The notes under the pieces: model-generated
What the model was told of the DNA's origin: nothing
The model's input: only the letters and a program-made list of their open reading frames with translations
Databases searched by the model: none
Position numbers and translations under genes: made by a program
Source: Salticus scenicus
Taxonomy: Eukaryota > Arthropoda > Arachnida > Araneae > Salticidae
Assembly (NCBI GenBank): GCA_963930645.1
Contig: OZ005648.1
Coordinates: 6,400,131-6,464,130, forward strand
Direction of reading: 5' to 3'
DNA length: 64,000 nucleotides
In this document: piece by piece, positions 1 to 11,189 of the stretch
Position numbering within the stretch: position 1 is the stretch's first letter
Layout: each line of letters opens with the position of its first letter

Positions 1-91
1 AATGAATATCAGCACGCTGTAATTTACGATCGTTTGTCTTTCCGCTTGTGTCGCTGAGACTCTGCAGCGTCTCATAATAACTGAATATATA

Positions 92-783
92 CAGGGTGAT
101 CAGTTTAAAAGAGTACCCGTTGGTTTTTCTTATTACCTTTAAATCTGACGGATGTGGCAACTATTCTAACACTGAACTATAATTGTTTGAACCTCGTTTA
201 AGTTTGGGAGACCATTTCTAACACTGTTGGACTGTTACAACTTTATTTGTGAAGTAAAACAGAAATGGAGACGCACAATTTTTTTTAATCCTGTAATAAT
301 TTTATTTATGAAAAACAAAATTTAATTAAATTTTTTTACATTATCATTTCATAGGCTTTTCTAGAGAAGTCCTGCAAACATCGATGAATTAAAACAGATC
401 ATAACTGAAGAAATCTCGTCCATAACACCAACAACGCTGTGAAGTGTGTCAAAAACCTGGTTCGATGCGTTCATGCTTGCATTCAAAATGGTGGCGAACA
501 TTTTCAACTTTTTCTGTGAAGAATGATAATGTAAAAAAAAAAATGAATTTCAAAAATAAAATTTTCAAAAATAAAATTATTACAGGATTAAAAATATTGT
601 GCGTCTCCATTTCTGTTTTACTTCACAAATAAAGTTGTAGCAGTCCAGCAGTGTTAGAAATTGTCTCACAAACTTAAACGAGGTTCAAACAATCATACTT
701 CAATGTTAGAATAGTTGCCACATCCGTCAGATTTAAGGGTTATAAGAAAAACCTACGGATACTCTTTTAAACTGATCACCCTG
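92..783. mobile_element. Tc1/mariner-type element with 214-bp terminal inverted repeats, internally deleted
   Basis: The ends read CAGGGTGATCAG and CTGATCACCCTG. Each is flanked by TA, the target duplication of the Tc1/mariner superfamily. The inverted arms run about 92-305 and 570-783 and differ by scattered substitutions, so the copy is old. The interior is only about 265 bp and holds the last part of a transposase gene (380-519), so this is an internally deleted descendant of a full element and cannot move on its own. Confidence is high for the boundaries and the superfamily. The exact family is not named. Confidence 0.9.
380..519 (+). pseudogene. C-terminal remnant of a mariner/Tc1-type transposase
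   Basis: From 380 the frame reads IDELKQIITEEISSITPTTL, then shifts frame near 440 and continues as VKNLVRCVHACIQNGGEHFQ before a stop at 517-519. The wording (ELK.RI.EEI..ITP, then CI..GG.HF) is the usual C-terminus of mariner-group transposases, after the catalytic DDE/D residues, which are absent here. One frameshift and the missing N-terminal two thirds make it a pseudogene. It lies between the two long inverted arms of the host element and has the expected orientation. Confidence 0.85.
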
Positions 784-1528
784 TATATATATAGTTATAA
801 TTTGGCATATATGTACATGTTAGAGAATATTTTGAAAGAAATTTTCTTCATCTTTAAAAATATATTTTTCGTCTCTGAAATACATATTTTTTCTCTTTAT
901 CTTATACTAATGTTTATCCACCATTTGAACATTAGTAAGTTATTATTTATAAATGCCAGACCCTATTTTCCTTGTTCACGCACTCTATTATCATAAAAGA
1001 TTTCCATATTTCTGAGGTCTAAAATTAGTTTTAAAATACTACACTTAAAAAAAATACAGAAAATGAAAGTAATGAAGTTTGTACACACACACAAAAAATA
1101 AAAAATAAATAAAATAAAACTACTTTTAAATACTTCATTTGTGAACTAAGTAATTCCGCGCAACTACTTTTAACAATAATCATTGAATCGAGAGACAAGT
1201 TGATTACATCGTCCTCGAGCTGCATATGGATGCGTTTCATTGCCCAGAAATTCAGCTGAAGTGGAGAAAAAAAACCCAGCAAATCTATTTATTACATTTC
1301 ATTGCAAATACATTTTTAACTGAACCATGTACTGGATATAGCTTACGTGAAATGCATTTTAAACGGAATACCTTTATTTTTTTTTTTTTTTCTTCTTTTT
1401 TTTTTCTAACTGATTTGATTAATCACCGTTAAGTTCTTTTTTCAATAATCGACTAACCTAGTATATCTACAGATCAGAAATCCGGGCGTCTCGTTTATAT
1501 TACTCAGATTATTTATTCTTACTCTACT
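784..1528. other. AT-rich spacer, no feature recognised
   Basis: The stretch contains a T-rich run at about 1378-1405 and short open frames of low complexity. I see no element ends, coding signal or paired repeat in it. Confidence 0.6.
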
Positions 1529-2556
1529 TTTACTTTCTCTTACCCATAAGGTAGAGAAAGTATTGTTTTTGGCTCAAATTTTCGAACACGAGATTTTGTT
1601 ATATTTACACGTTTTGAGGTCCCCTGAATACGAAAATCATGTTTTTAGCAAATGGTCTGTGTGTGTCTGTGTGTGTGTGTGTGTCTGTGTGTGTGTCTGT
1701 CTGTGTGTGTGTCTGTCTGTTATCAGCATATCTCAAAAACAAATTATGGCAGAAAGTTCAAACTTGGTATTCTAAATGTGTATCCTATAGGGATGCTACA
1801 GGAAGCTTTTCGTTAAGATCAAGCAAATGGTTCGTGTACAGGGACAATCAAGAGAATTCTAATACATTACGTCTATGGGGGAATATGCAGGAAAATAGAG
1901 TTTAACGTCTATAGACTGCACTAAACCAAATGAAACGAATATATATTTTTTGTAATAGAGACAGTTAACTGGGAAAAATTATTTTTGTATGTAGGAGCCT
2001 CGCCTCCCCCCTCGAGGGGAGTAAATTTTCATGATGGGTATCTTTCAAAAGAGCTCGAAAATACCTTTAAAACGAATGGTTGAACCATCTATCTGCGATA
2101 ATTTAAAACAAAGTTATCGATTTATTTTTACTTTTAACGAAAAAAAAAACTTAGAAAAAAAATCGTACTTTTTTTTTTAATATTGAGAATAAAATGGACT
2201 TCTTTTGGATATTTGGTGTTAAACTACTTCTCTAATATGGAAATCGTCTGCCTTATCATAATTTTTTTAAATAATAATTTTAATAAATTATTTTTTAAAA
2301 AGTGAAATATTTTTTAATAACCGAATTAAATTCTATATAAATGTAGGTGCATTAATGAAACGGGGGGTTGAGGGGGGCGGTAGCCCCCCTCACACAGAAC
2401 TAATTATCATATAAAACTCTTCAGAAGCCTAATATGAATTGTTTAACATAGGTTTACATAACAGTACTCGTTATCTTATCTCTTAATCTCCAACCTGTAT
2501 TTATAGTATTAAATTTCAGGGTAAGAGAAAGTCGTGTGAGTGACACACTAGATTTT
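1529..2556 (+). mobile_element. Helentron-like (DINE-1/HINE-type) non-autonomous element, copy A
   Basis: The 5' end has a short hairpin (CTTTCTCTTACC ... GGTAGAGAAAG, about 1532-1560), followed by the family sequence 'ATTG...TTTTCGA...ACACGTTTTGAGGTCCCCTGA' in outline, then a GT/CTGT microsatellite. The 3' end carries GGGTAAGAGAAAG (about 2518-2531), the inverse of the 5' hairpin strand, then a small hairpin around GTGTGAGTGACACAC and a T-rich end. Subterminal inverted repeats, internal microsatellite, 3' hairpin and T-rich end are the known layout of Helentron-associated elements. The assignment is structural inference. No helicase or Rep is encoded here. Confidence 0.65.
1657..1722 (+). 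repeat. GT/CTGT microsatellite inside element copy A
   Basis: An interrupted tract of GT with CTGT units. Equivalent short tandem tracts sit at the same relative place in most full copies of the family (10222-10280, 58456-58510, 61698-61742). Confidence 0.9.
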
Positions 2557-4375
2557 TATAAAATGTTAAAGTCATTAAAAAATGAGTCTTCTGTACGGGG
2601 TGCAGGAAGGTGGTACCACCACCCCTAAACCTCCCTTAAAAAAAATATATATTAACCTAAAAAACTATAATCCTACTGAAAATACACATCCAATAGTGAC
2701 CAAGTAAGCATCTTATATTTAAGACAATTTCATTATGTTGAATACATTGTAAAAATATACTTAAAAATACCGACCCGAAACCATAGGGTATCTGCGTTCT
2801 TTTTTGTGTCCTAGTATATACGATCCGCAAATGCTGTATACTTGAAGTAGGATCCTTCAGCTTTTAGTAATTTCGTTTACAATTTCTTTTTCTACAAATA
2901 TGGTAAAATTTTTCCCAATTTATGACGGATACTTGATTTTACTTTTTTACTTTAATACGAATTTATCTTACTTCAGTAAGGTATAAATAGGCATCCTTGA
3001 ATTCTTGAGTTTCGTACTATGGAAACGTGCTTCATAATAGCTTATTCCAGATGGCCCACTGAAAGAATTTTGGCGGAGATTGAAAACATTATGAGATGAT
3101 AATAAATACAAAAGAGTTTCACACTATAACTGAATAAGTTACAGAAAACTTACTAAATTGTTTACAAAAAGAAATAGTTTAGTAATTTTTCTCTTTATGG
3201 GCACATAGAATATGTACGTTTCATTTCTAGATAAAATAAATTATAAACACGAAATATTTGGAATAGGAATTATAAAAAATAAATTACAAAACGTTTTCCA
3301 AGTTATCTCGAATTAAATAATTTAAGCTTTCATGACTATGAGGGCGCATAGAATATGCATCTTTCGCATCTAGATGGCGCTACGAGTAGCGTTTTCTCCC
3401 GGAATTTTCATTCATTCAATAACTTCAGCGGGGTCCCTTGCGGTCGCGTGGAATAAAATAAAAAACTATCTCTCTACCTATATGTTTCTGGAAATTCTCG
3501 GGTAAGAGCGAGGGCGCAGAAAATCGACAATCTGTCAGCCCTCCCAATTAGGATCATCGACGCTATTCTCCCAAGGGTAATAGGGCAAACGTTTTTTTAG
3601 GATAATATATTCAAAACTGCGTTTGGCCTAAATTTATTCTTCGGCCGTTTATACTTTTATTCAGAAAGATCTTTTCAGCACTTTTATCTAATATCGATGC
3701 AGATAAGCGAAAAGTGTTGGCTGCCTGGTTTTTGTTTTGCCGGGGACATATTTTGGGAAATTTTCTCCAGCTTGCTCTTCAAATGTGTGCCTTTTTTCTC
3801 TTTCTCTGTAAAGGAAGTATAAAGGTTGAGGGAGTCCTTTGGGTGTTAGAGATGTGTGGCTTTGAAGGCTGGTAGAGGTTGAAACCCGTGGGAAATTTTG
3901 AAGAATTGGAGACATTGGGCGTGTTGACTATGCAGAAAACAACTAAATATGGTTAACGTTGAAAAGTGAATAATACATTAACTTTTCCTTTTAGTAAAAG
4001 TATATCAGCCAAGATGCATTTACGCACCATCCACTTTTACGTTTCGTTTTAATATCGACAGTTTTGCCGTAAAGGGAAGAAGTTCTGCATGTCTATTTAC
4101 TTTTGTTGCTTTTAGGGTGAAAGCGAAAAGCCCCATGAAGAAAAGTGATTGATTAATCCATTAGGTTAAACTTTCAAGAATAAAAAAAAAATTCTCGCTT
4201 ATCTATGTGCTTGTACTCAATACATAATTGTTTAAAGGTATTTTACATAGCAGTTATCGGATCTTTGTAAATTTTATGACACCATAGTGTCTTTCAGGTA
4301 TGATTAAAATGAAACAAGCTCTGTTCAAAATATATTCTGGTTTATTAAAAAAAAAAAAAAAAAAAAAAACGAAGT
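2557..4375. other. Low-copy AT-rich region without recognised gene
   Basis: No open frame resembles a protein. There is a 12-bp palindrome GGTGGTACCACC near 2610. The part at about 3360-3600 is more GC-rich than its surroundings. The part at about 3690-3920 holds long purine/pyrimidine blocks. A pure A run lies at 4347-4369. Nothing in the interval pairs with another part of the window. Confidence 0.5.
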
Positions 4376-4901
4376 GTTTATAAGTTTGAGATTTCTTGAA
4401 CACGACTTGACCCTTTTTCAAAAATGTCTCTGTATATGTTCCCAAAATTTTGTGTGAGCTGTATCTCATTCATTCAATAATAAACGGAATTCCACACAAA
4501 TTCATATTTAGTTGTATTTACTCATCAATGGGTGCCTATCCACTTTTGATGCAAATCGCCGAACAGGTGGCGCTATTGTGCTGAAAATTTCCTCGTTCAT
4601 GGGAAGGCTAAACTCAGCTTCTGTAGCGTATAGGGGCACCAGACATGATGCGGAAAAAAAAATGCTGTTTTAATTTAAGTTTATATCGGTTAAAAAGTAG
4701 CCCTGCTTTTACTCACTTTCTGCGGTTTTTGAATGGGCTCCATATAAACATGGGTTGACTAAAATCGCAACATTCTCCATAAGTTAAAATGTTCGTTGTG
4801 AAAAGCTAAGTTGATTAGATTTTTGTGCCTGTTAACTGTAGGTTTCACTGTTATGTAGAAGGATACAGAAGTCCTGGGATGGCCACAACATACAAGTTTT
4901 T
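4376..4901 (+). mobile_element. Helentron-like element, degenerate 5'-truncated copy B
   Basis: It matches the interior and 3' end of the copies at 58.3 and 61.6 kb: a 'gagatttcttgaacacga' stretch, a shrunken TGTCTCTG tract, a TGTATCTC segment, a 'caaatcgccgaacaggtggc' segment, and the 3' hairpin region GATGGCCACAACATACAAGTTTTT at about 4879-4901. The 5' hairpin is missing, and the copy begins just after an A run. It is strongly diverged. Confidence 0.6.
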
Positions 4902-5367
4902 AATTGTAGGAGCAATCTCAAGTTCTTCAATTTAAACTCGACAAATTTGCTTCGTAGTAAAATTTATTTCTGTCAATTACTATTCGTCTCATGTCATCTT
5001 TAATGCAACGAAATAATAATAATAATAATAAAGTAATAAAGTAGTATTTGTTCTAGTGGATATAAATTGAACGCAAACCAATGCAATTTTTTATGTTCTG
5101 TTTTTCTTTCCTAAAAACACTCCATTTTTTTTAGCATTAACCTATCATAGTCGTTCACTTTAATTTCTTGCTCCTTTTAGAAAAATCTTAACATTATGCA
5201 TTTGAATTTGCGATTCGATTTTAATCTATATAAGCTTTACTTTTGAGAAGCGCGCTTACAAAAAATATTTTCAAAACTGCTTTTCGTGTAACTCACTTCT
5301 TTGGATATCACACTTTAATTTCATAATCCCACTCGAATTTCATTATTCTGACATTGAAATAAAATAA
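4902..5367. other. AT-rich spacer, possibly decayed 5' part of the Penelope-like element
   Basis: An AAT microsatellite lies at about 5015-5031. The sequence before 5368 would be the upstream reverse transcriptase of the element described next, but I could not read any of its motifs here. Confidence 0.4.
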
Positions 5368-5421
5368 TTTGTTAACCTTTGTGTTTCCCAAACTACTTTT
5401 GAATTTAATAGCACATTTTTT

Positions 5422-6762
5422 AATTCCCCCGTCATACTATAGGTATGGGGAACTTAGGTAATCGTGAAAAATTTCGACCTCGGTTTTTTGACTTTTTTAC
5501 ACGTTTTCAGGTGTGAGGAATCCGAAAATGACAAAATTTGTATGGTGTCCGTCTGTAGGGTGTCTGTTAGTGTGTTAGTCCGTTAATGTGTTAGTCCGTT
5601 AGTGTGTTAGTCTGTGTCCACGATATCTCAAGAATATATCTCACGATATCTTGCCGCAGAGAGATCCAATCAGTTATAAAATATTACTTTCGACACTGGC
5701 AAGAACCCTATTTATTTGCAACATTCGAATTAAAAAACTTCGTAAGTTGTTTGAAATTTACGATTTTCTTAACTTGAGAGAATAGGGCAAAATTTCACTT
5801 AAACTTGCATTAAATAAAAAAAAATTCTGTAAAAATGTCAGACCAGTTTTAAAATATCAGTTTTGATGCCGGAATGAACACCAGTTACTATAAACATGCT
5901 ACTTTTAAAATTTCGCTTGTTATTGGATATTTACGAATTTCTTAACATGGCAGAATACGACAAAATTTCACATAAACGTCAATTTTGAGGGATATTTTCA
6001 TCGTAAAGATGTCAGACTACTTTAGAAATATTATTTAGGATACTGGCATGAATATTATTGACTATGAATTTTCCAATCTAAAAATTTCGTAAGTTATTAG
6101 AATTTTACGAATTTCTTATCATTACAGAATAGGGCAAAATTTTACACAAACGTCAATCTTCAGGGATAATTTTCATCATAAAGATGTCAGACCACTTTAG
6201 AAATATTATTTAGGATACTGACATGAATACCATAGAGTATGAATTTTCCAATTTAAAAAATTCGTAAGTTATTTGGAATTTACGATTTACTTAACATGGC
6301 AGAATAAGGCAAAATCTAGCATAAACGTCCATTTTGAGGATCATAAATATACCAGACAATTTCAAAATCACATTTATGATACTTGTATGAACATGTCTGA
6401 CTATAAATATTCTAATAGGAAAATTTCGTAAGTTATTCGAAATTTAAGATTTTATCAACATAGCAAAACGGGGCGATATTTCATATAAATATGCATTTTT
6501 GGGATTGTTGCATTTGAAATAGTAGCATGAAAATAAACAACGAAATCGATCCCAATAAAATAAATCAATAGATTAGAATAAGATAAATATGTCGAACTGA
6601 ATGGTGGGTAGCCTATTAGGAGAGAATTTCGTTCTGTCACTGTGTCAAGCGTTTGGTCAAATTCATTTCTCTTAACATGAATATAATATGTCCTGTACAA
6701 GAAATTTATGAGAACATACATAGGATGGGGAACTGAGCAGAGTCCACCTATGCCAACTAGTT
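5422..6762 (+). mobile_element. Helentron-like element, copy C, inserted in the PLE reverse transcriptase
   Basis: The 5' hairpin is TTCCCC...GGGGAA (5424-5452), followed by the family stretch 'aaaaatttcgacctcgg', 'acacgttttcaggtgtgagg', and a GT-rich tract with GTTAGTGTGTTAGTCC units (about 5540-5615). The 3' region has ATGGGGAACT at 6725-6734, the inverse of the 5' strand, and ends in CTAGTT at 6757-6762. Removing 5422-6762 joins TTT and ACA into one open frame of the host RT (FF|TQWDG), so the insertion made no target-site duplication and lies between T and A. This is what a rolling-circle insertion leaves. Confidence 0.75.
5640..6500 (+). repeat. About five tandem units of roughly 172 bp inside copy C
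   Basis: The block around CAGAATAGGGCAAAATTTCA recurs at about 5780, 5952, 6125, 6301 and 6466. Spacing is 165-176 bp. Each unit also has a 'gtcagaccacttta' segment and a 'ttcgtaagttatt' segment. The units are diverged from one another by scattered substitutions. The array fills the interior of the element. Confidence 0.85.
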
Positions 6763-8135
6763 ACACAATGGGATGGTTTAAGTGTGGGTAATCCTTTATC
6801 TCCAATTCTTGTAATATCTATATGCATTATTTTGAGGAAAATTCATTAAAGCTGTAAAATTTAAAATGTTGGTTACGTTGCGTAGATGACGCTTTCATTC
6901 TTGTTGAAAATATTTCTGACATTTTTGCCGTTCTTCTAATTGCGAATTCTATTGATCAGTTTACTTACGAGTTAAAAAATTGTAATCAACTTCCCTTTCT
7001 TGATGTTTTAGTTACTAGGTGCGATTCTTCTTTTAAAACTTCTATGTTTAGAAACCTTTTTCTGTTTCCAACCCTCCCCATGCTCCCTCAAATCGCCCGG
7101 TTAAACAGAAAATTGGTACCTATTACACTTACGTGTATCGTGCCCTTAAAATTTGTTCTGACACTTCTTCTCTTAAAGAAGAACTTAATTATTTAAGGTC
7201 TGTTGCTATCAAAAGAAGTTTCAGCCCTTCTGTTATCGATAAAGCCCTTAAAAAGTTTACTAGACTGACTTGTAATTCTACTCTTTCTAATGATGCTAAA
7301 ATTAAACCTGAAAACTTAGTTGTCTTGCCTTTTTATCCTCCCTTATGTTTTAAATTAGACAACGTTTTAAAACGATTTAATTTTCATGTTATTTTTAAAC
7401 CTATTAATAAATTTCAGTTCCCTTCTACTAAATCCCATGTTCCGGAGCTTCATAAGTAGGGTATTTATAATGCCCCTTGAAATAATTGCGATTTATCTTA
7501 CACTGGTCAAACTAAAACAAATCTCAAGTGCCGTTTACGTGAACATTCTCGGTATGTTGCTAAACCAGAAATTTCTAAATCTTCTATTGCTAAGCATAAT
7601 TGGGAATCTGACTATAGTTTTAATTTTCAGCTTGCCAAAATTATCTTTTATGCCAAATGCGTTTCCGAACTGGATTGCCTGGAAAATTCAGCTATCGACC
7701 GTAACCGCGACAAAATTGTAAATGAAAAATCTGATTCCACTTTGCTGTCTAAAGTTTGGAAAAATTTGTTTAATTTGATTAAATAATTTCCCAAATTTGT
7801 ATAAATAAATATTAATATATAAATTAAAAAATAATAAATAAATAAATAAAAATAATCAAAATAAAAATCAGTAATAACAATTAAATAAATAAAATAAATA
7901 TTAATTAAATTAATAAACGTAAATTTAAAAAAAATTAATTAATGTTAGGTTTTTACATAAAACTAAAATCAAAATATGCAATTTAATTATCTTAAAACCC
8001 CCTTCCCTCCATTTTTTGTGTTTGTTCTCTTGTTTTATATTTTCTCTGTTTGGTTTTGCTGCTTACTTCCTATTGGTTGGCTGTGTTGCTCCTCCACCTT
8101 TTGTTTTGCCCTGCTTTCAGTCTTGCTTTTTGCAC

Positions 8136-8171
8136 CTGAGGAAGAAAGGCCGCGTCCTTTCGAAACCGGTC
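8136..8171 (+). ncRNA. Hammerhead-ribozyme-like motif in the PLE 3' tail
   Basis: The sequence reads CTGAGGA (8136-8142), one A, stem GAAAGG / CCTTTC closing a 6-base loop (8144-8161), GAA (8162-8164), then ACCGGT (8165-8170), a loopless self-complementary stem III, then C (8171) at the expected cleavage position. The hammerhead core is CUGANGA ... GAA with a UH cleavage site, and PLEs are known to carry minimal hammerheads with very short stem III. Departure from the canonical core: one unpaired base sits between CUGANGA and stem II, and stem I pairing is weak. Activity is not shown. Confidence 0.6.
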
Positions 8172-8245
8172 ATGTTTTCATTAGTTTTATGCTGTGTGAA
8201 GAAGTTTTTAAGTTTGAATAAAGAATTTACTAAATAAAATTACCT

Positions 8246-8638
8246 ACATGCATCGTTTTTCGTCTTTATTTCCCCCAGTGGACTTCTATGGAATCTCGGA
8301 TTATTACCATTATTAATGTATGGGTCTTTCGCACCATCAGGATTTAGTGGTTCAAAAACAAAATGGTAGAAGAACATAAACAGCTGCATACTTTTTTTTT
8401 TTTTTTAACTGTATATATCAATGCTTTTATGAGGAAAAAAAAAAAAAAAAAAAAAAAAAAAACAAAGAGATATTTTTTGATATTTTAAACATAACACTAG
8501 TATGGTTTTTTCTTTTCTTTTTTATTAAATACTAATTTCTGTAAAATTCGAAAATTTTAGTTCCAGTAATTAATTTAAGGGGATTGTGGACGCTGAAAAT
8601 CGTTATTTGTAAGTTTTATCGCTGTAAGTTTGCATATA
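8246..8638. other. AT-rich spacer with long homopolymers
   Basis: A T run lies at about 8391-8406 and an A run at about 8433-8462. Nothing else is recognised. Confidence 0.7.
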
Positions 8639-10046
8639 CAGATGGGTGACAAAATAATGTGAACACTTTCGCTTTTTTTATGTCTTGTCAAATATCTTGA
8701 AAAGTTCTTTAAGAATCATCTTGAAACTTTAGTAGTGCAAATAAAATATTATACCTCATATTTTTCCGCAAAAATTGTGTTTTGGAAAATCAATATGTTC
8801 TGGATCACCCTGTAAAAGGTAATGCTTTTAAATGCTTTTTGTCTGTAGCATGGGATTATGAGGACCTTTCTCGTTATCTGTACAAAATTTTACAAGGCTA
8901 CTACCAATATTCATGGAGATAGAACGGTTTCTTTAAAAAATTGCAAAAGCAATTTCTACTTTTAAAATTATAACACGTAGTGTATTAGACCCGGTGCAAA
9001 GCCATTTTCAGGAAATAGGACATATTACATTAGACACAACATACTCTAATCAGAATGAAAAAGTGTTAAATATCTTACAGAATAGGAGCAATTTTACTAA
9101 ATAATTTTTAACTACGCATGCGCAGGCTTCTAAAAAATTTCATTTGCAAAATTTAATAGCCAATGTATTGAGCAACTTATAGGAAAACCCCAAACAAATA
9201 CCATGCGAATTCAAAACGTTAAGAGAGATAGGATAAACAGAATTTCAGTTCTCTCAAAATAAAAGCTAAACTATAAAGGGTTTTACTCACATTTTCTTTT
9301 TGATTCAATCAATGCCCAATGATATTACAGTGTTTTCGCTGATTGTAAATAAATATTCATAAAACCCCCTAACATTTTTTTTTTTTCTTTTTTTGAGTAG
9401 AACTTAAATTATGTTCATTCTATCTCTCTTAACGTTTTAAAATTGACATGATATTTGTTTGGGGTTTTCCTATAAGTTGCTCAATACCTTTGGCTATTAA
9501 ATTGTGCAAATGAAAATTTTATAAAGCTTGCGCATGCGTAGTTAAAAATTATTTAGTAAACGTGCTCGTATTTCGTAAGATATTTAACATTTTTTCATTC
9601 TGATTGCTGTATGCTATGTCCAATGTAGTATGCAATATTTCCTGAAAAGGGCTTTGCACTGGGTCTAATACACTACGTGTTATAATTAAAAAAGTGGAAA
9701 TTGTTTTTGCAATTTTTTAAAGAAACCGTTCTATCTCCATGAATATAGGTGATAGCCTCATTACATTTTATGCAGATAATGAGAAAAACCTTCGTAATCA
9801 CGTGCTACAGCCAAAAACGCATTTAAAAGCATTACCTTTTACAGGGTGATCCAGAACATTTTGATTTTTGTTTAATTTTTTACTGGTCCCCTTTTCCTCT
9901 TCATGACACAACTTTTACTGAAAAATAAGAGGTGTAAAATGTTCTTTACACTACCGAAATTTGAAGATGACTCCTAAAGAACTTTTAAAGATGTTTAACA
10001 AAACGTAAAAAAGCAAAAGTGTTCACTTTATTTTGTCAGCCATCTG
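8639..10046. mobile_element. Foldback element with about 650-bp inverted arms, TA-flanked
   Basis: The ends CAGATGGGTGACAAAATA and TATTTTGTCAGCCATCTG are each flanked by TA. The two arms stay alignable for most of the element: for example CTACGCATGCGCA near 9112 against TGCGCATGCGTAG near 9530, and 'ggaaaaccccaaacaaatac' near 9182 against its inverse near 9450. The centre, about 9300-9400, is T-rich. A second pair of mariner-like ends (GTTCTGGATCACCCTGTA near 8798 and TACAGGGTGATCCAGAAC near 9843) lies 180-200 bp inside the outer ends. No transposase frame is present. TA duplication and CAG.. ends point to the Tc1/mariner superfamily. Confidence 0.85.
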
Positions 10047-10099
10047 TACATGGGCATTGAAATGCACTAATATTAACTCTTAAATACCTGGTTATTTTT

Positions 10100-10957
10100 A
10101 CTTTCCGAACACTATAGTGAGGAAAGTATTGTAATCATGTCAAAAATCCGAATTGGAGATTTTGATGTTTCTATACGTTTCGAGGTCCCCTGAGTCCGTT
10201 TACACTATTTTTGAGATGATGTATGTATGTGTGTGTGTATGTGTGTATGTATGTGTGTATGTATGTGTGTATGTATGAGAGTGAACACGCTAGCGTCTAA
10301 ACGCTTTGTTCGAATAAGCTGAAAGTTGGTACGTATATTGTAAGTCACCATAGTACGAACCCTATAGATTTTGGTGAATCTAGCACTTATAGTTTTTTTA
10401 CAGGGACACAAAGAAAAATTCTTTATCATTATGGCCAATGGGGCCAAATTTTTAAAAGTGTGATAGCGTCTAAACGCCTCATTAATATAAACAAAAAATT
10501 TGTACACATGTTATAGGTCACAGTTGCACACACTGTATAGATTTTGGTGAAGTTTACAGTTTTTTTACAGGGACACAAAGAAAAAATCTTTATCATTATG
10601 GCCTATGGGACCAAATTTTTAAAAATGCGATAGCATCTAAACGCCTTATTCAATTGAGCTGAAAATTTATAGGAATATTATAAATCACTGTTGCACTAAG
10701 TATAAGCATTTTGGTGAATCTAGCATTTATAGGTTTTTACAGGGACACAACGAAAAATTCTTTATCATTATGATCTATGGGCTCAAAAATCAGTAGCGTT
10801 AAATAAAACATCGTGTAACATATGGAGAAAAATACTCAAACACTCTATTATGGTTTTCTCCCTTTTGTTTGTTTAACAACTCCTCTTTTTTTACTTTATC
10901 TACAAAACTGCTAATTAATCAATGTTCGGAAAGTCGAGTGGAGTCACTCCAGATTTT
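10100..10957 (+). mobile_element. Helentron-like element, copy D, complete ends
   Basis: The 5' end is ACTTTCCGAAC (10100-10110) within a hairpin closed by GAGGAAAGT. The 3' subterminal repeat is GTTCGGAAAGT (10924-10934), its exact 11-bp inverse. A terminal hairpin GAGTG-GAGT-CACTC (10936-10949) and a T run follow. A GTAT/GTGT microsatellite occupies about 10222-10280. The interior holds three tandem units of about 170 bp. This is one of the clearest copies for defining the family. Confidence 0.75.
10288..10790 (+). repeat. Three tandem units of about 170 bp inside copy D
   Basis: GCGTCTAAACGC or a close variant recurs at about 10290, 10465 and 10632. Each is followed by a 'gattttggtgaatctagca' segment and 'cagggacacaaagaaaaatt'. 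Units differ by substitutions and short indels. Confidence 0.85.
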
Positions 10958-11189
10958 TTTAATTAATTTAAAAATTGTAATCACGGGAAAAAATATTTTA
11001 AAAAATCATATTTTATTTTAACTACGGTTTACAGCTAAAAAGCAATATGTTGTCATTCGGCAAACTTGAGGCATGAGAGCTTCAATATTATTCTAATGAT
11101 ACTTTAGAAGACAAAATTGAGTAGGTTGCCGAAAGGCAACTCATGGTATTTAAGGTCTAAGAATATTCAAATTTCTCATGAACTATTAA

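Larger units (their letters stand above)
5368..7786 (+). pseudogene. PLE reverse transcriptase / GIY-YIG endonuclease, interrupted and decayed
   Basis: 5368-5421 encodes FVNLCVSQTTFEFNSTFF. The reading frame resumes at 6763 with TQWDGLSVGNPLSPIL, the conserved RT block normally written G..MG.PLSP. RT motif C follows at about 6868 as WLRCVDDAFIL, with CVDD in place of YVDD. After a frameshift near 7065, the connector reads YRALKICSD... GIY occurs at 7460-7468, just after a TAG stop at 7457-7459, and SYTGQT replaces the usual YIGQT, followed by LKCRLREH (Arg and His of the GIY-YIG fold) and a stop at 7784-7786. In-frame stops (for example 7457 and near 7480) show that it is dead. The domain order is exactly that of Penelope-like elements. 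Confidence 0.85.
5368..8245 (+). mobile_element. Penelope-like retroelement (PLE), 5'-truncated, split by a Helentron-like insertion
   Basis: Two parts, 5368-5421 and 6763-8245, belong to one PLE. They code for the palm of a reverse transcriptase followed by a C-terminal GIY-YIG endonuclease, the defining pair of Penelope-like elements. The coding remnant ends at 7786. An AT-rich 3' tail follows, with a hammerhead-like motif at 8136-8171 and a final AATAAA-containing stretch near 8217. A 1341-bp Helentron-like element sits at 5422-6762. The element is 5'-truncated, as is common for target-primed retroelements, and carries stops and frameshifts. Confidence 0.85.

Noticed and set aside
7386..7721. 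111-codon open frame overlapping the PLE
   Set aside because: It is in the wrong frame relative to the GIY-YIG domain. The real, broken frame is described with the PLE.
10205..10507. 100-codon minus open frame with HTHIHTHI repeats
   Set aside because: It translates the GTAT microsatellite inside Helentron-like copy D.
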